A DNA stretch of 64,000 nt from Fodinibius salsisoli (GCF_026229185.1 NZ_JAGGJA010000009.1:124001-188000), one strand, 5' to 3'; shown: positions 1 to 10,015, counted from the first letter of the stretch. Numbers and translations: made by a program. The notes: a model not told the origin generated them from the sequence alone.

Positions 1-276
1 AGGGATGAGCGCTATTCGGAAGAGTCTTTCAAAAAATTAATCAATAAAGAGCAGCTCATGATTATGGATGAGCTGGAAGAGGAACAAAAGTATAGGCTCG
101 AACAGGCCATAGAGCAGCTCTCAAAGAGACAAAAAGAAGCTGTGTTTTTGAAATTTTATAATGGATTCACTTCTGATGAAATTGCTGAAATTATGGGAGT
201 GAATAAACAGAGCGTTTATAATTATATCTCCCGATCTATTGATACCCTCCGAGAACAGCTACTTGTGATGAGCTGA
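1..276 (+). CDS. ECF RNA polymerase sigma factor, C-terminal part (cut by window edge)
   Basis: The reading frame is open from the first base, so the gene starts before the window. The visible 91 residues contain sigma-70 region 4: a helix-turn-helix around L-S-K-R-Q-K-E-A-V-F-L-K-F, G-F-T-S-D-E-I-A-E-I-M-G-V and the recognition helix N-K-Q-S-V-Y-N-Y-I-S-R. That region contacts the -35 element. The FecR-like anti-sigma gene follows about 150 bp downstream, then SusC with an STN signalling domain, which is the standard order of a cell-surface signalling system in Bacteroidota. The inferred role is induction of the neighbouring glycan-uptake genes. Region 2 cannot be seen. Confidence 0.85.
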   Translation, partial: RDERYSEESFKKLINKEQLMIMDELEEEQKYRLEQAIEQLSKRQKEAVFLKFYNGFTSDEIAEIMGVNKQSVYNYISRSIDTLREQLLVMS

Positions 277-424
277 TTATAAATAATTCCTTTATGATTT
301 TGTTAAGGCCTTTCCTGTCCTGCGTACTTTTCTCAAAGTTTTATAAAATAAATTGAGTAGATCCTCGATTTGACTTCCTTTCTAAAAGTGAACGACTACC
401 ATAACCACTAAAAAAGGAAGTGAT

Positions 425-1474
425 TTGTCTGAACGAAATCCTGATATAGCCAAACTTTTAGATGATGATTCATTTGTCCGGTGGATCAATAATGAAGCAA
501 CACCGGAAGAACAGCAGCAATGGGAGTATTGGGAAAGCCAGGGAGAAGAATATCGGATGTTGAAAGAGCAGGCAAAGCTCTTGTATGAGCTTCCTATGGC
601 CGATGATGCAGGGGAAGATAGAAAGCAGCAACTGGCTCGTTTAAACCGTTCTATTGATCAAAGGGAGCATAATGTTTGGAGGTTACCATTTGTGCAAAAG
701 CGAAGTACAACGGCCTACTCTTATGCCGCTGCGACCATTGCACTCCTGATTGGAGTGCTGAGTATAATACTTTATTCAATTGAAGAAGGTCGTACTTCCA
801 GCCAAGTCGCCTATCGAACCGTATCTATTGATTATGGTATGCGGGGAACGATCGAGATAAGTGATGGCTCTCAAATTACACTCAATTCAAATACTAAACT
901 TCGGTATGCCCCGGAGCAGCTTAATGCAGATACGATAGAAGTGTGGCTGAATGGCGAGGGGTATTTCTCTATAACCCGCAATCCTCGGGGGCAACGCCGT
1001 TCTTTTATTGTCCATACCTCCGAAGGAAATGTTGAAGTGCTCGGAACAAGGTTTAATGTCAGTACGCGCGACCAGCAAACGAATGTTGTATTAGAAGAAG
1101 GAAAGGTAGGCCTGGAGCTGAAGGATTCAACACAGCAAGCCAGAGATAGCTATGTCATGAGACCCGGTGAGTTGGCTGTGCTCAGTAAAGACAATAAAGA
1201 AATTGGAGTTCAGGCTGTAGATCCGGCTTTATACACATCCTGGACGAACCACAAGATGATGTTTGACAGGACGGCTTTAGAGAAGATTGCCAAAGATATT
1301 GAACATACTTACGGAGTTGATATCCAGGTAGATGGGAGTAGCTTGAAAAGTGAAAAAATATCAGGATCAGTTAATAACCCTGACCTGCAAACTTTGCTCG
1401 ATGGCCTTTCAGAAGCATTGGATATTGAGATACGCCGAACGAACAATCATATCACTATTTCTCGCAATAAATAA
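425..1474 (+). CDS. FecR-family anti-sigma factor
   Basis: This 349-residue protein has an acidic cytoplasmic N-terminus (about 1-95), one membrane segment at about 99-118 (A-A-A-T-I-A-L-L-I-G-V-L-S-I-I-L-Y), a periplasmic FecR domain (about 130-235, with D-G-S-Q-I-T-L-N-S and V-L-G-T-R-F-N-V) and a C-terminal DUF4974-like domain (about 275-345). FecR proteins hold an ECF sigma factor until the partner TonB transporter signals through its STN domain. The start chosen is TTG at 425, 5 nt after an AAAGGAAG stretch; no better ATG lies nearby. Its partners are likely the sigma factor just upstream and the SusC 67 bp downstream. Confidence 0.88.
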   Translation: MSERNPDIAKLLDDDSFVRWINNEATPEEQQQWEYWESQGEEYRMLKEQAKLLYELPMADDAGEDRKQQLARLNRSIDQREHNVWRLPFVQKRSTTAYSYAAATIALLIGVLSIILYSIEEGRTSSQVAYRTVSIDYGMRGTIEISDGSQITLNSNTKLRYAPEQLNADTIEVWLNGEGYFSITRNPRGQRRSFIVHTSEGNVEVLGTRFNVSTRDQQTNVVLEEGKVGLELKDSTQQARDSYVMRPGELAVLSKDNKEIGVQAVDPALYTSWTNHKMMFDRTALEKIAKDIEHTYGVDIQVDGSSLKSEKISGSVNNPDLQTLLDGLSEALDIEIRRTNNHITISRNK

Positions 1475-1541
1475 CATTGATCACATTTTGATCAGCATCG
1501 CATCAGTAGTAGACAATTATAATCCAAAACCGAAGGGATCT

Positions 1542-4500
1542 ATGATAGGTAAATTTACAAAACTTGCAGCGATTGTTTTATTCATATTAGTGCAATCGTT
1601 GGCACAGGCACAAAAAATAGACAACAAGTGGGTGGTCCGAAGTACGCTGGACGAGCTCGACTTGGTGCAGGAAAAAGTAACACTCGAAAAAGAGCTTAGT
1701 CGTATTGAAAGGGCTTTCGAGATAGACTTTATGTACCCAAGTGAGCTGTTAAAAGGAAAATATGTCAGCCCTAAGGATCAGCTCTCCCAGAATTTAAGGA
1801 AGGAGCTAAAACGTTTATTAACTCCTAACAATTTAACCTTCAAGCGGATTAATAATCGTTCCTTTGTTTTATCGAAAGCAGATTCCGTTGAAGCAAGCGA
1901 AAAGACCAGGCAAGCATTAGAAGTTATTTCCGGGACGGTTACCGATGCCCAAACGGGCGGAACGCTACCTGGGGTTAATGTGATGGTTAAAGGAACAACA
2001 AATGGGACCTCAACGGGTACGGAGGGGACCTACGAGCTGAATGTTTCTTCCTTGCAAGATACGCTTCTGTTTTCTTTTGTAGGATATAAGACTCTTGAAT
2101 TACCTATCCAGGGCAGAACGCAAATTGACGTCGATCTACAGCCCCAAGCCATTGCTGGTGATGAAGTAGTTGTAGTGGGTTATGGAACGCAGGAAGAAGT
2201 GAATTTAACCGGTTCTGTGAGCCAGGTAACATCCGAATCTATAGAGAATAAACCGGTCGCTAACGTCGGGCAAGCTCTGCAGGGTACGATACCGAATTTA
2301 AATATCGATTTTGCCAATGGATCACCCAATACGGAGCCCTCATTCAATATTCGTGGGGCAACCTCTTTTACAATTGAGGATGATGGTGATCAGGTATTTA
2401 AGAAAGGTAGTCCTTTGATATTGGTCGATGGGGTGGAGCGAGATATCAATATGTTAAACCCAGAGGATATTGCAAGTGTATCGGTGTTAAAAGATGCCGC
2501 TTCGGCTGCTATTTATGGTGCGCGGGCATCCAATGGGGTTATTTTAGTAACTACCAAAGAAGGAAGCCAGTCCGGGGCTCCCCAGATTACCTTTAACGCT
2601 ACTACGCAATGGAATCGGCCATCCGGTAATCCAAATTTATTGGATGCCTACACTATCCAGGATGCGGCTATCAAAGCATATGGACTGAGAGATCAGTCGG
2701 CACCCAGCGATATGCTTGAAAAAAGAGACCGTATTAAGGCCTACATGAATAATCCACAGGAAAATCCCGTCTATTTTGAAAGTCCGGGAGGCCAGATTAT
2801 CTGGGTCGGTAACACCCAGGTTTATGATAGAGCCGTGCGGTCCTATAGTCCCATGCAGAAAAGTACTTTAAGTCTTCGCGGAGGCAATGAGCAGAATACC
2901 TACTATGTTTCCGTTGGATTTCAAAACCAAGAAGGGTTATACAGGATCAATACCGACCAGTTCAACCGTTACAACGGGTTATTGAATTTTAATTCAAAGG
3001 TTACAGATTGGTTAACGATGGATTATGGCGTTTCCTATAATACGTCGACCTATTCTGAGCCTGTAAGTCCGGCTGGTAAGGGAGGCTGGTGGTATGCCAT
3101 GTCGCAGGAGTATGGCAGAAATATTAACATGCCGCTTCAAACTCCGGCCGACTCGCCTGTGGGTACCATGTACACCGATAATATCCTGTCCTTCATGGAT
3201 TATGGATCCGAGAATAAGGAGGATGATCAGGAGCTGATGCTGGATGTTGCCCCGACTATTAATATATCGGAGAACTGGAGCATTAAGGGGTCGTTTTCCT
3301 ATCGGACAACGGCTTTTGAACGCAAGCAGACTGTTCCTGAATTGGAACGCATAGATAGTGATTGGAATAATCCAACGGCTGTTCATACCTCGCCTTCTTC
3401 TGTGCAGCGATGGGATGAAAATTCGGATAAATACACGCTAAATATTTATTCAGATTACTCCTTGGATCTTGATAATCACGCGATTGATCTTACCGGTGGT
3501 TTTAACCAGGAATGGTATAAGTATGAATATATCGGAGGCCGAGGCGAAGAGCTGCTGAGCCCCAATATTCCTGTAATTGGTCAAACCTTAGGAAACGAGT
3601 TTTCGTATGACAGTGAAAGCCACTGGGCCATCCGGGGTGCCTTTTACAGGGTTAAGTACAATTATGACGATCGCTATTTATTGGAGTCAAACGGGCGTTA
3701 TGACGGTACATCTCGTTTTCCAAAAGAAAATAGATTTCAATTTTTCCCCTCCGTATCGGCGGGCTGGCGTATAAGCAACGAGAAGTTTGCTGAATTCTTA
3801 AAGCCTGCGTTTAATGAGCTTAAAGTAAGAGCCTCATATGGTAGCCTGGGTAACCAGGATGTATCGAATTATCTATTCTATCCATCCTATGGTACCATTT
3901 CTCAAGTCAATCACCTCTTCAATGGTACAAGGCCAGTGGGTATTACGCCTCCGGGCTTGGTTGATGATAACCTGACCTGGGAGTCTACGACCACCATTAA
4001 TATTGGTGTGAATATGACCATGATCGACAGGCTGGATGTTTCCTTTGACTGGTACCGTCGCAGAACGTCTGATATTATCGTTCCCGGGGATAAGCTACCG
4101 GCCGTGCTGGGAGCCGCTGTGCCCGATAAGAATGCAGGGACCATGGAGAGTGTCGGATGGGAGTTTGAGGCGCGATGGAGAGATCAAATCCAGGATGAGC
4201 TCCGATATGATGTTGCGATCAACGTGTCTGATTACCAGAGCGAAATCATAAAGTTTGATGGAAATCCCAATAAATTGTTAAGCGGCTTGTATGAAGGCCA
4301 GAAGATGGGTGAAATATGGGGCTATGAAACGCAGGGCATATTCCAGGATCAGGCTGAAATTGATGCCGCCGCTGATCAATCAGATATCGATAGCGGCACC
4401 TGGTATCCGGGCGATGTTCGATATAAAGATCTGAACGGAGATGGCGAGATTACCAATGGTGCCAATACCCTTGAAGATCACGGCGACCTTAAAAAGATCG

Positions 4501-4979
4501 GTAACAGCACGCCCCGGTACCGGTTTGGGTTGGACTTCAATGCCTATTGGAAATCTTTTGACCTCAACCTCTTCTTCCAGGGGATCGGTAAACGAGATGT
4601 ATGGATTGGTGACAGCATTTTCTGGGGACGAATTGCCAATTCAAGCGCTCCGGGTACCTGGGAAGTCTATAACAATTCCTGGACACGGGATAGGACCAAT
4701 GCTTTTTACCCGGCTTACAAAGCAAAAGGAGCCAACATCCGGACTCAGACGCGATATTTACAGGATGCTTCATATATCCGCCTGAAAAATGTGGCTATCG
4801 GTTATACCTTGCCGAATGATATTGCTTCCAAACTTAACATGAAGAAGCTGCGGGTATCTGTTTCTGCTCACAACATTTGGGAAGCTACGGGAATACCGGA
4901 AACCTTCGACCCTGAGTTGTTGGATTTGGATTATCCAATGATTCGGTCAGCAGCTGTTGGATTACAGGTATCATTTTAA
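1542..4979 (+). CDS. SusC-like TonB-dependent outer-membrane transporter with STN signalling domain
   Basis: The ATG at 1542 gives a 1145-residue protein starting with a signal peptide (M-I-G-K-F-T-K-L-A-A-I-V-L-F-I-L, cleavage near A-Q-A-Q). A longer in-frame start at 1350 would lie inside the FecR gene and lack a signal. In order: an STN domain (about 45-115), a carboxypeptidase-D-like repeat (G-T-V-T-D-A-Q-T-G-G-T-L-P-G-V-N-V), a plug domain beginning near E-V-V-V-V-G-Y-G-T, and a long beta-barrel ending in the usual terminal Phe. With SusD it imports oligosaccharides or glycopeptides. The STN domain fits regulation by the upstream FecR/ECF pair. Confidence 0.93.
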   Translation: MIGKFTKLAAIVLFILVQSLAQAQKIDNKWVVRSTLDELDLVQEKVTLEKELSRIERAFEIDFMYPSELLKGKYVSPKDQLSQNLRKELKRLLTPNNLTFKRINNRSFVLSKADSVEASEKTRQALEVISGTVTDAQTGGTLPGVNVMVKGTTNGTSTGTEGTYELNVSSLQDTLLFSFVGYKTLELPIQGRTQIDVDLQPQAIAGDEVVVVGYGTQEEVNLTGSVSQVTSESIENKPVANVGQALQGTIPNLNIDFANGSPNTEPSFNIRGATSFTIEDDGDQVFKKGSPLILVDGVERDINMLNPEDIASVSVLKDAASAAIYGARASNGVILVTTKEGSQSGAPQITFNATTQWNRPSGNPNLLDAYTIQDAAIKAYGLRDQSAPSDMLEKRDRIKAYMNNPQENPVYFESPGGQIIWVGNTQVYDRAVRSYSPMQKSTLSLRGGNEQNTYYVSVGFQNQEGLYRINTDQFNRYNGLLNFNSKVTDWLTMDYGVSYNTSTYSEPVSPAGKGGWWYAMSQEYGRNINMPLQTPADSPVGTMYTDNILSFMDYGSENKEDDQELMLDVAPTINISENWSIKGSFSYRTTAFERKQTVPELERIDSDWNNPTAVHTSPSSVQRWDENSDKYTLNIYSDYSLDLDNHAIDLTGGFNQEWYKYEYIGGRGEELLSPNIPVIGQTLGNEFSYDSESHWAIRGAFYRVKYNYDDRYLLESNGRYDGTSRFPKENRFQFFPSVSAGWRISNEKFAEFLKPAFNELKVRASYGSLGNQDVSNYLFYPSYGTISQVNHLFNGTRPVGITPPGLVDDNLTWESTTTINIGVNMTMIDRLDVSFDWYRRRTSDIIVPGDKLPAVLGAAVPDKNAGTMESVGWEFEARWRDQIQDELRYDVAINVSDYQSEIIKFDGNPNKLLSGLYEGQKMGEIWGYETQGIFQDQAEIDAAADQSDIDSGTWYPGDVRYKDLNGDGEITNGANTLEDHGDLKKIGNSTPRYRFGLDFNAYWKSFDLNLFFQGIGKRDVWIGDSIFWGRIANSSAPGTWEVYNNSWTRDRTNAFYPAYKAKGANIRTQTRYLQDASYIRLKNVAIGYTLPNDIASKLNMKKLRVSVSAHNIWEATGIPETFDPELLDLDYPMIRSAAVGLQVSF

Positions 4980-5014
4980 AGCAATTCACTTTTAAATTTT
5001 AAAGATCTAATAAG

Positions 5015-6796
5015 ATGAAACGAATATATATAGTATCGGTCATTTTGCTGATGAGCATTTCCATCTTGAGCTGTAATGATGGGTTTATGACGCGAGCTCC
5101 CTTGGATGAGGTTTCCGATGAAAACTTTTGGAGAACAGCCCAGGATATGGAGCTCTACACAAACACCTTTTACCAAACCTATATACGGGGACATGGCTAC
5201 AGCTGGGCTGCCGGTCGGGTTCAGCCTTATGGCGTAAATGAAGGATTGGCTTACCGCGATGTCCTTTCGGATAATGCGGCCCCGGAATCATACTTAGGTA
5301 TTACAAATAATGAATATGATAGCTATAACAGCGGCAGTAGTGTGGGATGGAGCTGGGATGACATACGCAGCCTGAATTATTTCCTGGCAAATTATAAGCG
5401 AGGCAATGTGGATCCGGCAGATCGAAATATTTACCTCGGAGAAGTCTTATTTTTCAAGGCCTGGGCCTACTACAAAAAGGTCAAAATTTTTGGGGCGGTC
5501 CCCTGGCTTTCCAAACCCTTAAATGTAGACTCTCCTGAATTAATGGGAGAACGGGATCCTCGTGAAGCAGTGATGGATTCGGTACTGAATATATTGGATC
5601 AATCCATTGAATACCTTCCGGCTAAGGGTGAGGAGAAGGCCGGCCGAATTCATAAAGACGTAGCCTTGGCTCTAAAATCTCGAATTGGTCTTTTTGAGGG
5701 AACCTACCGCAAATATCATACAGATTTAGGTCTGGATGAAACCAAGTTTTTACAGGCCAGCGTAGAAGCTTCTGAACGATTAATGACCGAAGGGAGCTAT
5801 GCTATTTACTCCACAGGAGATACACAGAGCGATTACTATGATCTTTTTTCCACCTATTCCTACAGTGATAATCCGGAGATAATTTTCTGGAAGGATTACA
5901 GCACCGAATCAGGGCTTGGCCATGCTTTTGCCCGGTACTGGGCTCAAAACCTGCGGCACCGATTTGGAGCAACACGCTCGTTGGTTGAGACATATTTAGC
6001 CAGCGATGGGAAACCAATTTCAGTAAGTCCGGTGTTTGAAGGTAAAGATTCCATCCAGCAAGAAATGACCAATAGGGATCCAAGGCTAACACAAACTATT
6101 GCCAATTTCGGGGAATATAATTTGACAGAAGGGGCAATGGGCGCCAATAATGCTCCGGTCCCCAATATTCCTGGGCTAAGTGGTAACACCTGCCCAACAG
6201 GCTTTAGAGTTGCCAAATGGTATATGAATGATCCGGCTGAATGGGACCGGGTATATAACGGTATTCAAGCTGCCCCGGTTTTCAGATATGCCGAAGTGCT
6301 ATTGAATTATGCGGAGGCTAAATACGAGCTGGGTCAAATTACGCAAAGCGACATTGATCGCACCATTAATGCCATTAGAGATCGCGTAGATATGCCCCAC
6401 TTGATGATGGGGAATGTACCCGATGATCCCGCTCTCGATAGCCAATATAGCCAATATGTAGGTTATGTCCCCGATCCCTTATTACGAGAAATAAGGAGAG
6501 AGCGCCGAGTGGAATTAGCTTTTGAAGGGTTTCGATGGGATGATTTGATGCGCTGGAAAGCCGGAGGATTCTTGGAGAAACCGGTAGAGGGTATCAAATT
6601 TGTACAAGAGCAATTTCCTTCAGTAGTAACGGGTAGCGATGTATTCTTAAGCGAAGAAGGCTTCATTCGGCCTTATGCTGAAACATTGCCGAATGGACGC
6701 GAATTTGACGAGCGTCAATATCTCTTCCCACTGCCGACGGAGCAGCTGGTGTTAAATCCCAATTTAGATCAGAATCCGGGGTATGATTCTCCCTGA
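5015..6796 (+). CDS. SusD-like glycan-binding lipoprotein
   Basis: A 593-residue RagB/SusD-family surface lipoprotein with a lipobox (S-I-L-S-C, Cys about 20). Alpha-helical TPR-type segments are suggested by L-F-F-K-A-W-A-Y-Y-K-K-V and by the typical C-terminal R-R-E-R-R-V-E-L-A-F-E-G-F-R-W-D-D-L-M-R-W motif near residue 490. It starts 35 bp after SusC and should cap that barrel and capture its ligand. The ligand cannot be read from sequence. The neighbouring fucosidase and hexosaminidase suggest a host- or algal-type glycoconjugate. Confidence 0.92.
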   Translation: MKRIYIVSVILLMSISILSCNDGFMTRAPLDEVSDENFWRTAQDMELYTNTFYQTYIRGHGYSWAAGRVQPYGVNEGLAYRDVLSDNAAPESYLGITNNEYDSYNSGSSVGWSWDDIRSLNYFLANYKRGNVDPADRNIYLGEVLFFKAWAYYKKVKIFGAVPWLSKPLNVDSPELMGERDPREAVMDSVLNILDQSIEYLPAKGEEKAGRIHKDVALALKSRIGLFEGTYRKYHTDLGLDETKFLQASVEASERLMTEGSYAIYSTGDTQSDYYDLFSTYSYSDNPEIIFWKDYSTESGLGHAFARYWAQNLRHRFGATRSLVETYLASDGKPISVSPVFEGKDSIQQEMTNRDPRLTQTIANFGEYNLTEGAMGANNAPVPNIPGLSGNTCPTGFRVAKWYMNDPAEWDRVYNGIQAAPVFRYAEVLLNYAEAKYELGQITQSDIDRTINAIRDRVDMPHLMMGNVPDDPALDSQYSQYVGYVPDPLLREIRRERRVELAFEGFRWDDLMRWKAGGFLEKPVEGIKFVQEQFPSVVTGSDVFLSEEGFIRPYAETLPNGREFDERQYLFPLPTEQLVLNPNLDQNPGYDSP

Positions 6797-6805
6797 TCCA
6801 TCGAT

Positions 6806-6843
6806 ACTGGTAGGAGGAATCTGAATTGATTTCTCTTACCAGT
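6806..6843 (+). terminator. possible terminator after susD
   Basis: An inverted repeat, ACTGGTA at 6806-6812 and TACCAGT at 6837-6843, follows the susD stop codon by about 10 bp. No run of T follows, so it may be an mRNA 3' stabiliser rather than an intrinsic terminator. Confidence 0.4.
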
Positions 6844-6912
6844 TATCATTATTACGATTTTAGTTTCACTAACCAATAGTAACAATAACAAGCACAACTG
6901 TATCATCCAGAC

Positions 6913-6934
6913 ACTTCCTGTACTTCCGGGAAGT
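6913..6934. repeat. ACTTCC repeat/palindrome upstream of the metalloprotease gene
   Basis: ACTTCC at 6913-6918 is followed by a 13-bp palindrome at 6922-6934 (ACTTCC-G-GGAAGT). It lies about 80 bp before the metalloprotease start and could be an operator or a small hairpin. Function is not established. Confidence 0.3.
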
Positions 6935-7010
6935 ATTATTCAGCAGGATGCATTTAAAAAGGGGATTGTGCATCGTCTGGTAAACTCATAAAAACAATAC
7001 TCTATCTATC

Positions 7011-8459
7011 ATGAAGACTTCTCATTTGTTCACTAAGATATCACTGTTCATAACAACTTTGTTTTTGATCGTTTCTTGTACCGATTTGCAGATGCAGTCA
7101 GATTCCCATCCAACGAAAGCAAAAAAGCCCGATAAAGCTCGGTGCGCGGATCTCGGATTCGCAAATTATGGCGAATGTGTAAGCGCCTGGGCCCAGGAAA
7201 AGTTGGTCTCGGATTTTGTTACTCATCCCAAGAACCTAAACGTGGTTTATTTTGTGCCCAACGATAATCCTGAAGTGGAAAATTACAAACAGCGGCTGAG
7301 CGAGCTCCTGATTTATTTTCAAGATTACGTGAAGTCGGAGGTGGATCGGAATGGCTTTGGTGAAAAGACTTTTGGCTTACCCATAGATACGGTTAACCAC
7401 CAGGTAGATATTATCACTATACAAGGGCAACATGATCAAGCCACCTATGATTATGGAAGCGGATCTGACATTCTTGACGAAGTTAATGCTTATCGGGATG
7501 CACACCCGGAGGAGTTTAGCAGCCAACACAACCTGATTCTTTTGCCACAACGCACTGACGGGGGAAGTCAGCCATTTTATGGTTGGGGACGTCATTGTTT
7601 TGCAGTAGATAATGCCAATATAAAAGTAGAAGAAATTGAGATAACAGAATCGAACCTCATTGGAGGGATGTTGCATGAGCTGGGGCATGGACTCAACCTT
7701 CCCCATAATGGAGAGAAAAGCTCCCAGGAGGGAACATTGGGTACCGCTCTTATGGGGTCTGGAAATTATACCTGGGGACGTGAACCTACGTTTATAACTG
7801 AAGCACATGCCGCTATTTTGAACCGGAACCAGATTTTTCAGTCTACTCCGGTCCCCGATATTTATGAGTCGGCTAATACGACCATGAGTCCACAGATCAA
7901 TTATGATGCTGCCAGCAATAGCCTTGAGGTTGAAGGAACCTATACCAGCGACAAAGCTGTGAGTGATGTACTGTTCTACCTTGATCCCAAGACAAGTGAC
8001 AGTGATGGGGATTACAATTCGGCTACATGGAGACAAAATGCCAATGGAAGCAGCTTTAGTGCAACCTTATCTTTCGATGAAATACCTGCTCACGGCGATT
8101 ATCCATATGCGTTGCGCATAAAACTGCTGATGGAGAATGGAAGTGTAAGCAGTCACGGATATGCATTTGAGTTTGAAAATGGTGAGTTTCAACTCAATCC
8201 CGTAGGTGTGTACCAGCATTCCAGCTACAATGGCTGGGGCGTCGAACTGGAGGTTGGTTCTTATACTACAAGCGAGTTGGAAGCTTTGGGAGGCGTTAAC
8301 AATGATATAAGTTCAATCAGGGTGCCCCTGGGACAAACAGTTACCCTCTATTCCGAAGATAACTTTACGGGCGATTCCTATGAAGTAGGTCCCGGAAGTA
8401 TCTGGTTCTTATCAGGGTTTAATGATAAGACCTCATCCATTATCGTAAGCGAACAGTAA
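7011..8459 (+). CDS. secreted metzincin-like zinc metalloprotease lipoprotein with C-terminal beta/gamma-crystallin-like domain
   Basis: This 482-residue protein carries a lipoprotein signal (L-I-V-S-C, Cys about 23). It has an extended zinc-binding motif H-E-L-G-H-G-L-N-L-P-H at about 222-232, which fits the metzincin pattern HExxHxxN/GxxH. A possible Met-turn (A-L-M-G-S-G) lies about 25 residues later. The last 80 residues (V-G-V-Y-Q-H-S-S-Y-N-G-W-G and V-T-L-Y-S-E-D-N-F-T-G-D-S-Y-E-V) resemble a beta/gamma-crystallin Greek-key unit. Lying between SusCD and two exoglycosidases, it may cleave a glycoprotein to release glycopeptides. The exact peptidase family was not identified and the substrate is inference. 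Confidence 0.75.
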   Translation: MKTSHLFTKISLFITTLFLIVSCTDLQMQSDSHPTKAKKPDKARCADLGFANYGECVSAWAQEKLVSDFVTHPKNLNVVYFVPNDNPEVENYKQRLSELLIYFQDYVKSEVDRNGFGEKTFGLPIDTVNHQVDIITIQGQHDQATYDYGSGSDILDEVNAYRDAHPEEFSSQHNLILLPQRTDGGSQPFYGWGRHCFAVDNANIKVEEIEITESNLIGGMLHELGHGLNLPHNGEKSSQEGTLGTALMGSGNYTWGREPTFITEAHAAILNRNQIFQSTPVPDIYESANTTMSPQINYDAASNSLEVEGTYTSDKAVSDVLFYLDPKTSDSDGDYNSATWRQNANGSSFSATLSFDEIPAHGDYPYALRIKLLMENGSVSSHGYAFEFENGEFQLNPVGVYQHSSYNGWGVELEVGSYTTSELEALGGVNNDISSIRVPLGQTVTLYSEDNFTGDSYEVGPGSIWFLSGFNDKTSSIIVSEQ

Positions 8460-8465
8460 TTAATC

Positions 8466-8527
8466 TTGGCCGGGGTTGCAATGAGCAAAAGTACTTGCCA
8501 TTCAACGCTCCGGCCAATAGGTTTTTT
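8466..8527 (+). terminator. terminator after the metalloprotease gene
   Basis: TTGGCCGG at 8466-8473 pairs perfectly with CCGGCCAA at 8510-8517, followed by TAGG and six T. The loop is long (36 nt), so folding is less certain than for compact terminators. Confidence 0.5.
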
Positions 8528-8581
8528 GCCAATTGCTTCTTAAATAAATATAAATGTAATGATAAAATATAATCGGTGTTC

Positions 8582-10015
8582 ATGAACTATCGCTTTACAT
8601 TATTGCCTCTTCTCATTGCTGTTTTTGTCACTATTTCTACAGTACATGGGCAAGAGAATGAATCTTTGAAATATGGGTCTCAATATGAAGGCAAACGCCA
8701 GGATGAGGCCATGCAAAAGTTTAGAGAAAACAGGCTGGGACAATTTATCCATTGGGGGCTGTATGCCATTCCCGGCGGCAAGTGGGATGGCAAAATATAT
8801 CCCGGTGCTGCAGAATGGCTACAATCCTGGGCTGATGTGCCGCCTGAAGAATGGTCGAAATTGATCAATCAGTGGAATCCTGATGAATTTGATGCCCAAG
8901 AATGGGCTCATATGGCAAAAGAGGCCGGCTTCAAATATATGACAGTGACTACCAAACATCATGAAGGATTTTGTTTGTGGCCGAGTGAATACACCGACTT
9001 TGATGTAGCGTCGGCTCCTAATAAAACGGACATTATGGGAGAGCTAATCGATGCTTATACCAAGGTGGGAATCGACGTTTACTTTTATTACTCTATCTTG
9101 GACTGGCACCATCCGGACTGGCGGTACGATATTAAATCTGAAGAGGATGAGCAGGCCTTTGAACGCTATAAAACGTATGTGGATAACCAGCTGACGGAGC
9201 TGGTAGAACGATATCCGGAAGTAAAAGGGTTCTGGTTCGATGGAACTTGGGATAAGTCGGTTAAAAAGAATGGAAAATGGACACTGGAAATTCAGCAAAT
9301 GTTAAAGTCCCTGAAGCCCGGAATGATTGTGAATAGCAGGCTGCGGGCCGATGATCACGGCAGTCGCCATTTTGATTCCAACGATAAACTGATGGGCGAT
9401 TACGAATCAGGCTATGAGCGTCGATTACCTTCTTTCCGGGAAGATACGATTGTAACTACCCGCGACTGGGAAGCCGTTATGACTGTTCCCGAAAACCAGT
9501 GGGGCTACCATCAGGACTGGAGTGTGAGCCACGTAAAATCTACAAATGAGGTATTGGAATGGATTACTCATAGTGTAGCCATGGGAGGAAATATGCTGGT
9601 TAATATTGGTCCCAAGCCTGATGGCACCATCCGCCAGCAAGAAAAGACGTTAATGAAAGAGATCGAGCAATGGATGGACATCAATGGTGAAGCGATTTAT
9701 GCGGGAGATTATCTTGGATGGGAAAAGCAAGATTGGGGTTATTATATTGCCGATCAGAAGACGAATGAGGTTTATGCATTAGTTTTTAATGTGCCTGTAA
9801 CCCAGAAGATAACGGTTGCAACGCCCGAAGGCATTTCTATTGAAGAAGCACATCCGTTGAAGGATGAGTCTGAGTCATTAAAAATATCAGAAAAGGGGCC
9901 CAATGAAGTTTTTATCCATCTGCCCCAACCAATGTTTGAAGCTCCTTATGTCATTAAGCTGAAGGTAAGCGGGAAGGATGGTTCAAAAGGGACTTATCGT
10001 AAGGCAAAAACCTAG
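8582..10015 (+). CDS. alpha-L-fucosidase, glycoside hydrolase family 29
   Basis: A 477-residue secreted enzyme with a signal peptide (L-L-P-L-L-I-A-V-F-V, cleavage near V-H-G-Q). GH29 hallmarks are R-L-G-Q-F-I-H-W-G-L-Y near residue 50, T-T-K-H-H-E-G-F-C-L-W-P near 120, and G-F-W-F-D-G-T-W-D with the expected nucleophile Asp at about 220. It removes terminal alpha-linked L-fucose, retaining configuration. The ATG at 8582 is preferred over a GTG two codons upstream. The next gene is a GH20 hexosaminidase, so fucose and then HexNAc removal fits the order of enzymes. Confidence 0.93.
   Translation: MNYRFTLLPLLIAVFVTISTVHGQENESLKYGSQYEGKRQDEAMQKFRENRLGQFIHWGLYAIPGGKWDGKIYPGAAEWLQSWADVPPEEWSKLINQWNPDEFDAQEWAHMAKEAGFKYMTVTTKHHEGFCLWPSEYTDFDVASAPNKTDIMGELIDAYTKVGIDVYFYYSILDWHHPDWRYDIKSEEDEQAFERYKTYVDNQLTELVERYPEVKGFWFDGTWDKSVKKNGKWTLEIQQMLKSLKPGMIVNSRLRADDHGSRHFDSNDKLMGDYESGYERRLPSFREDTIVTTRDWEAVMTVPENQWGYHQDWSVSHVKSTNEVLEWITHSVAMGGNMLVNIGPKPDGTIRQQEKTLMKEIEQWMDINGEAIYAGDYLGWEKQDWGYYIADQKTNEVYALVFNVPVTQKITVATPEGISIEEAHPLKDESESLKISEKGPNEVFIHLPQPMFEAPYVIKLKVSGKDGSKGTYRKAKT

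Noticed and set aside
1350-1541. Upstream start for the first SusC
   Set aside because: It would overlap the FecR gene by 125 bp and place a non-signal sequence before the clear signal peptide at 1542.
7377-8036. 219-residue minus-strand frame opposite the metalloprotease
   Set aside because: Mirror frame of a well-supported gene; no motif or ribosome-binding site.
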